Below, piece by piece: positions 6,111 through 6,403 of a DNA stretch of 6,403 bases. Location of the stretch: contig CAAGGJ010000121.1 in NCBI GenBank assembly GCA_900769345.1, positions 1-6,403 of the forward strand, written 5' to 3'. The position numbers were made by a program, and so were the translations under genes. Numbering within the stretch: the first letter of the stretch is position 1; each line of letters opens with the position of its first letter. Below the pieces are notes generated by a model, which searched no databases, was not told the origin of the DNA, and worked only from the letters and a program-made list of their open reading frames with translations. This stretch comes from Bacteroidales bacterium. GTDB lineage: Bacteria > Bacteroidota > Bacteroidia > Bacteroidales > Muribaculaceae.

Positions 6111-6403
6111 TTAGCTAAACCGCAGCGGCTTCTGAAGGAAGCAATGCCGAAGCGTAGCTGAGGCTCGCAGCCGGGGGTGTAGCCCGTAGGGCGTAACCCT
6201 CGGTAGTCAGTTGTAACCCACATGTGGCATCTGAAGGATGCGAATTTTTGGTGCTTTGTCGCCGGTTTTCGCATCTTCCAGATGCTTTGCTATGTGGGAC
6301 CGATTACCGAGGGTTGCGCTTCGCTTAACCCTCGGCTGCGAGCCACTCGCTCCGCTCGGGCGTTCGTTCTTTCAGAACGCTTTTGCTGCGTGGTTATTTA
6401 AAC
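6111..6403. repeat. Foldback (REP/MITE-like) non-coding element
   Basis: About 290 bp with two halves that are imperfect inverted repeats from end to end. Paired blocks, outside to inside, are TAAACCGCAGC (6115-6125) with GCTGCGTGGTTATTTA (about 6385-6400); the mini-hairpins at 6128-6142 and 6365-6379; GGCTCGCAGCCGGGGGT (6162-6178) with 6328-6344, 16 of 17 matching; AACCCTCGGTAGTCAG (6195-6210) with 6300-6315; and the block 6216-6244 (starting ACCCACAT, ending GGATGCGAA) with 6268-6299. A 23-nt loop lies at 6245-6267. An extra 9-bp hairpin CCGAGGGTT/AACCCTCGG (6307-6315, 6327-6335) offers an alternative fold. It is much more GC-rich than the DNA beside it, suggesting insertion. No coding capacity is credible. 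The right end may extend beyond the window. I do not recognise the family. Confidence 0.72.

Noticed and set aside
6128..6142. Homology between hairpin GCTTCTGAAGGAAGC and the intron's AATCTGAAGGAAGC near position 10
   Set aside because: Only about 13 nt agree and neighbouring blocks differ completely. In the intron this is a conserved domain I element, in the foldback it is a hairpin. Chance or convergence is the simpler reading.
6065..6274. Minus-strand 69-residue reading frame in the foldback element
   Set aside because: It crosses several inverted-repeat blocks and its sequence follows the hairpin symmetry; similar translations are typical misannotations of repeats.

Overview
The window looks like a chromosomal segment of a member of the Bacteroidota, probably order Bacteroidales (a Muribaculaceae- or Bacteroides-like gut bacterium). 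The evidence is the set of protein variants, promoter -7 boxes of the form TAnnTTTG (TATCTTTG before the lipoprotein gene, TAAATTTG before the his operon), A-rich regions upstream of start codons without clear Shine-Dalgarno sequences, and very AT-rich intergenic DNA. All recognisable genes are on the minus strand, so transcription runs from high to low coordinates.

Region by region, in the direction of transcription. 6403-6111 is non-coding and folds back on itself over about 290 bp. It is built of nested inverted repeats and carries four small covarying hairpins, so it looks like a REP/MITE-type element. 6075-5819 holds degenerate tandem copies, about 30 bp apart, of a motif centred on ACGGATTT. 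5758-5557 is the control region of the histidine operon: a TAnnTTTG promoter, a 20-residue leader peptide with six His codons (MIMLNTHHLHHHHRVLITGC), and a strong intrinsic terminator. Together these make a textbook-style transcription attenuator. 5486-1075 is the operon hisG-hisD-hisC-hisB. It encodes ATP phosphoribosyltransferase (long form), histidinol dehydrogenase, histidinol-phosphate aminotransferase and the bifunctional histidinol-phosphatase / imidazoleglycerol-phosphate dehydratase. hisH, hisA, hisF and hisI(E) are not in the window and must be elsewhere if the pathway is complete. 912-193 is an unrelated monocistronic gene for an OmpA-family lipoprotein with a glycine zipper. It has its own promoter and ends in a strong terminator. 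Directly after that terminator's T-tract, from position 115 to the window edge, is the 5' end of a group II intron resembling group IIC.

How it works together: HisG starts the pathway and HisB, HisC and HisD carry out its late steps. The leader peptide would couple transcription to the supply of charged tRNA-His. Ribosome stalling at the His codons leaves the ACGGGG segment of the leader free to pair with the 5' arm of the terminator, which would allow read-through into hisG. The attenuator is the most interesting finding, followed by the foldback element and the intron placed at a terminator.
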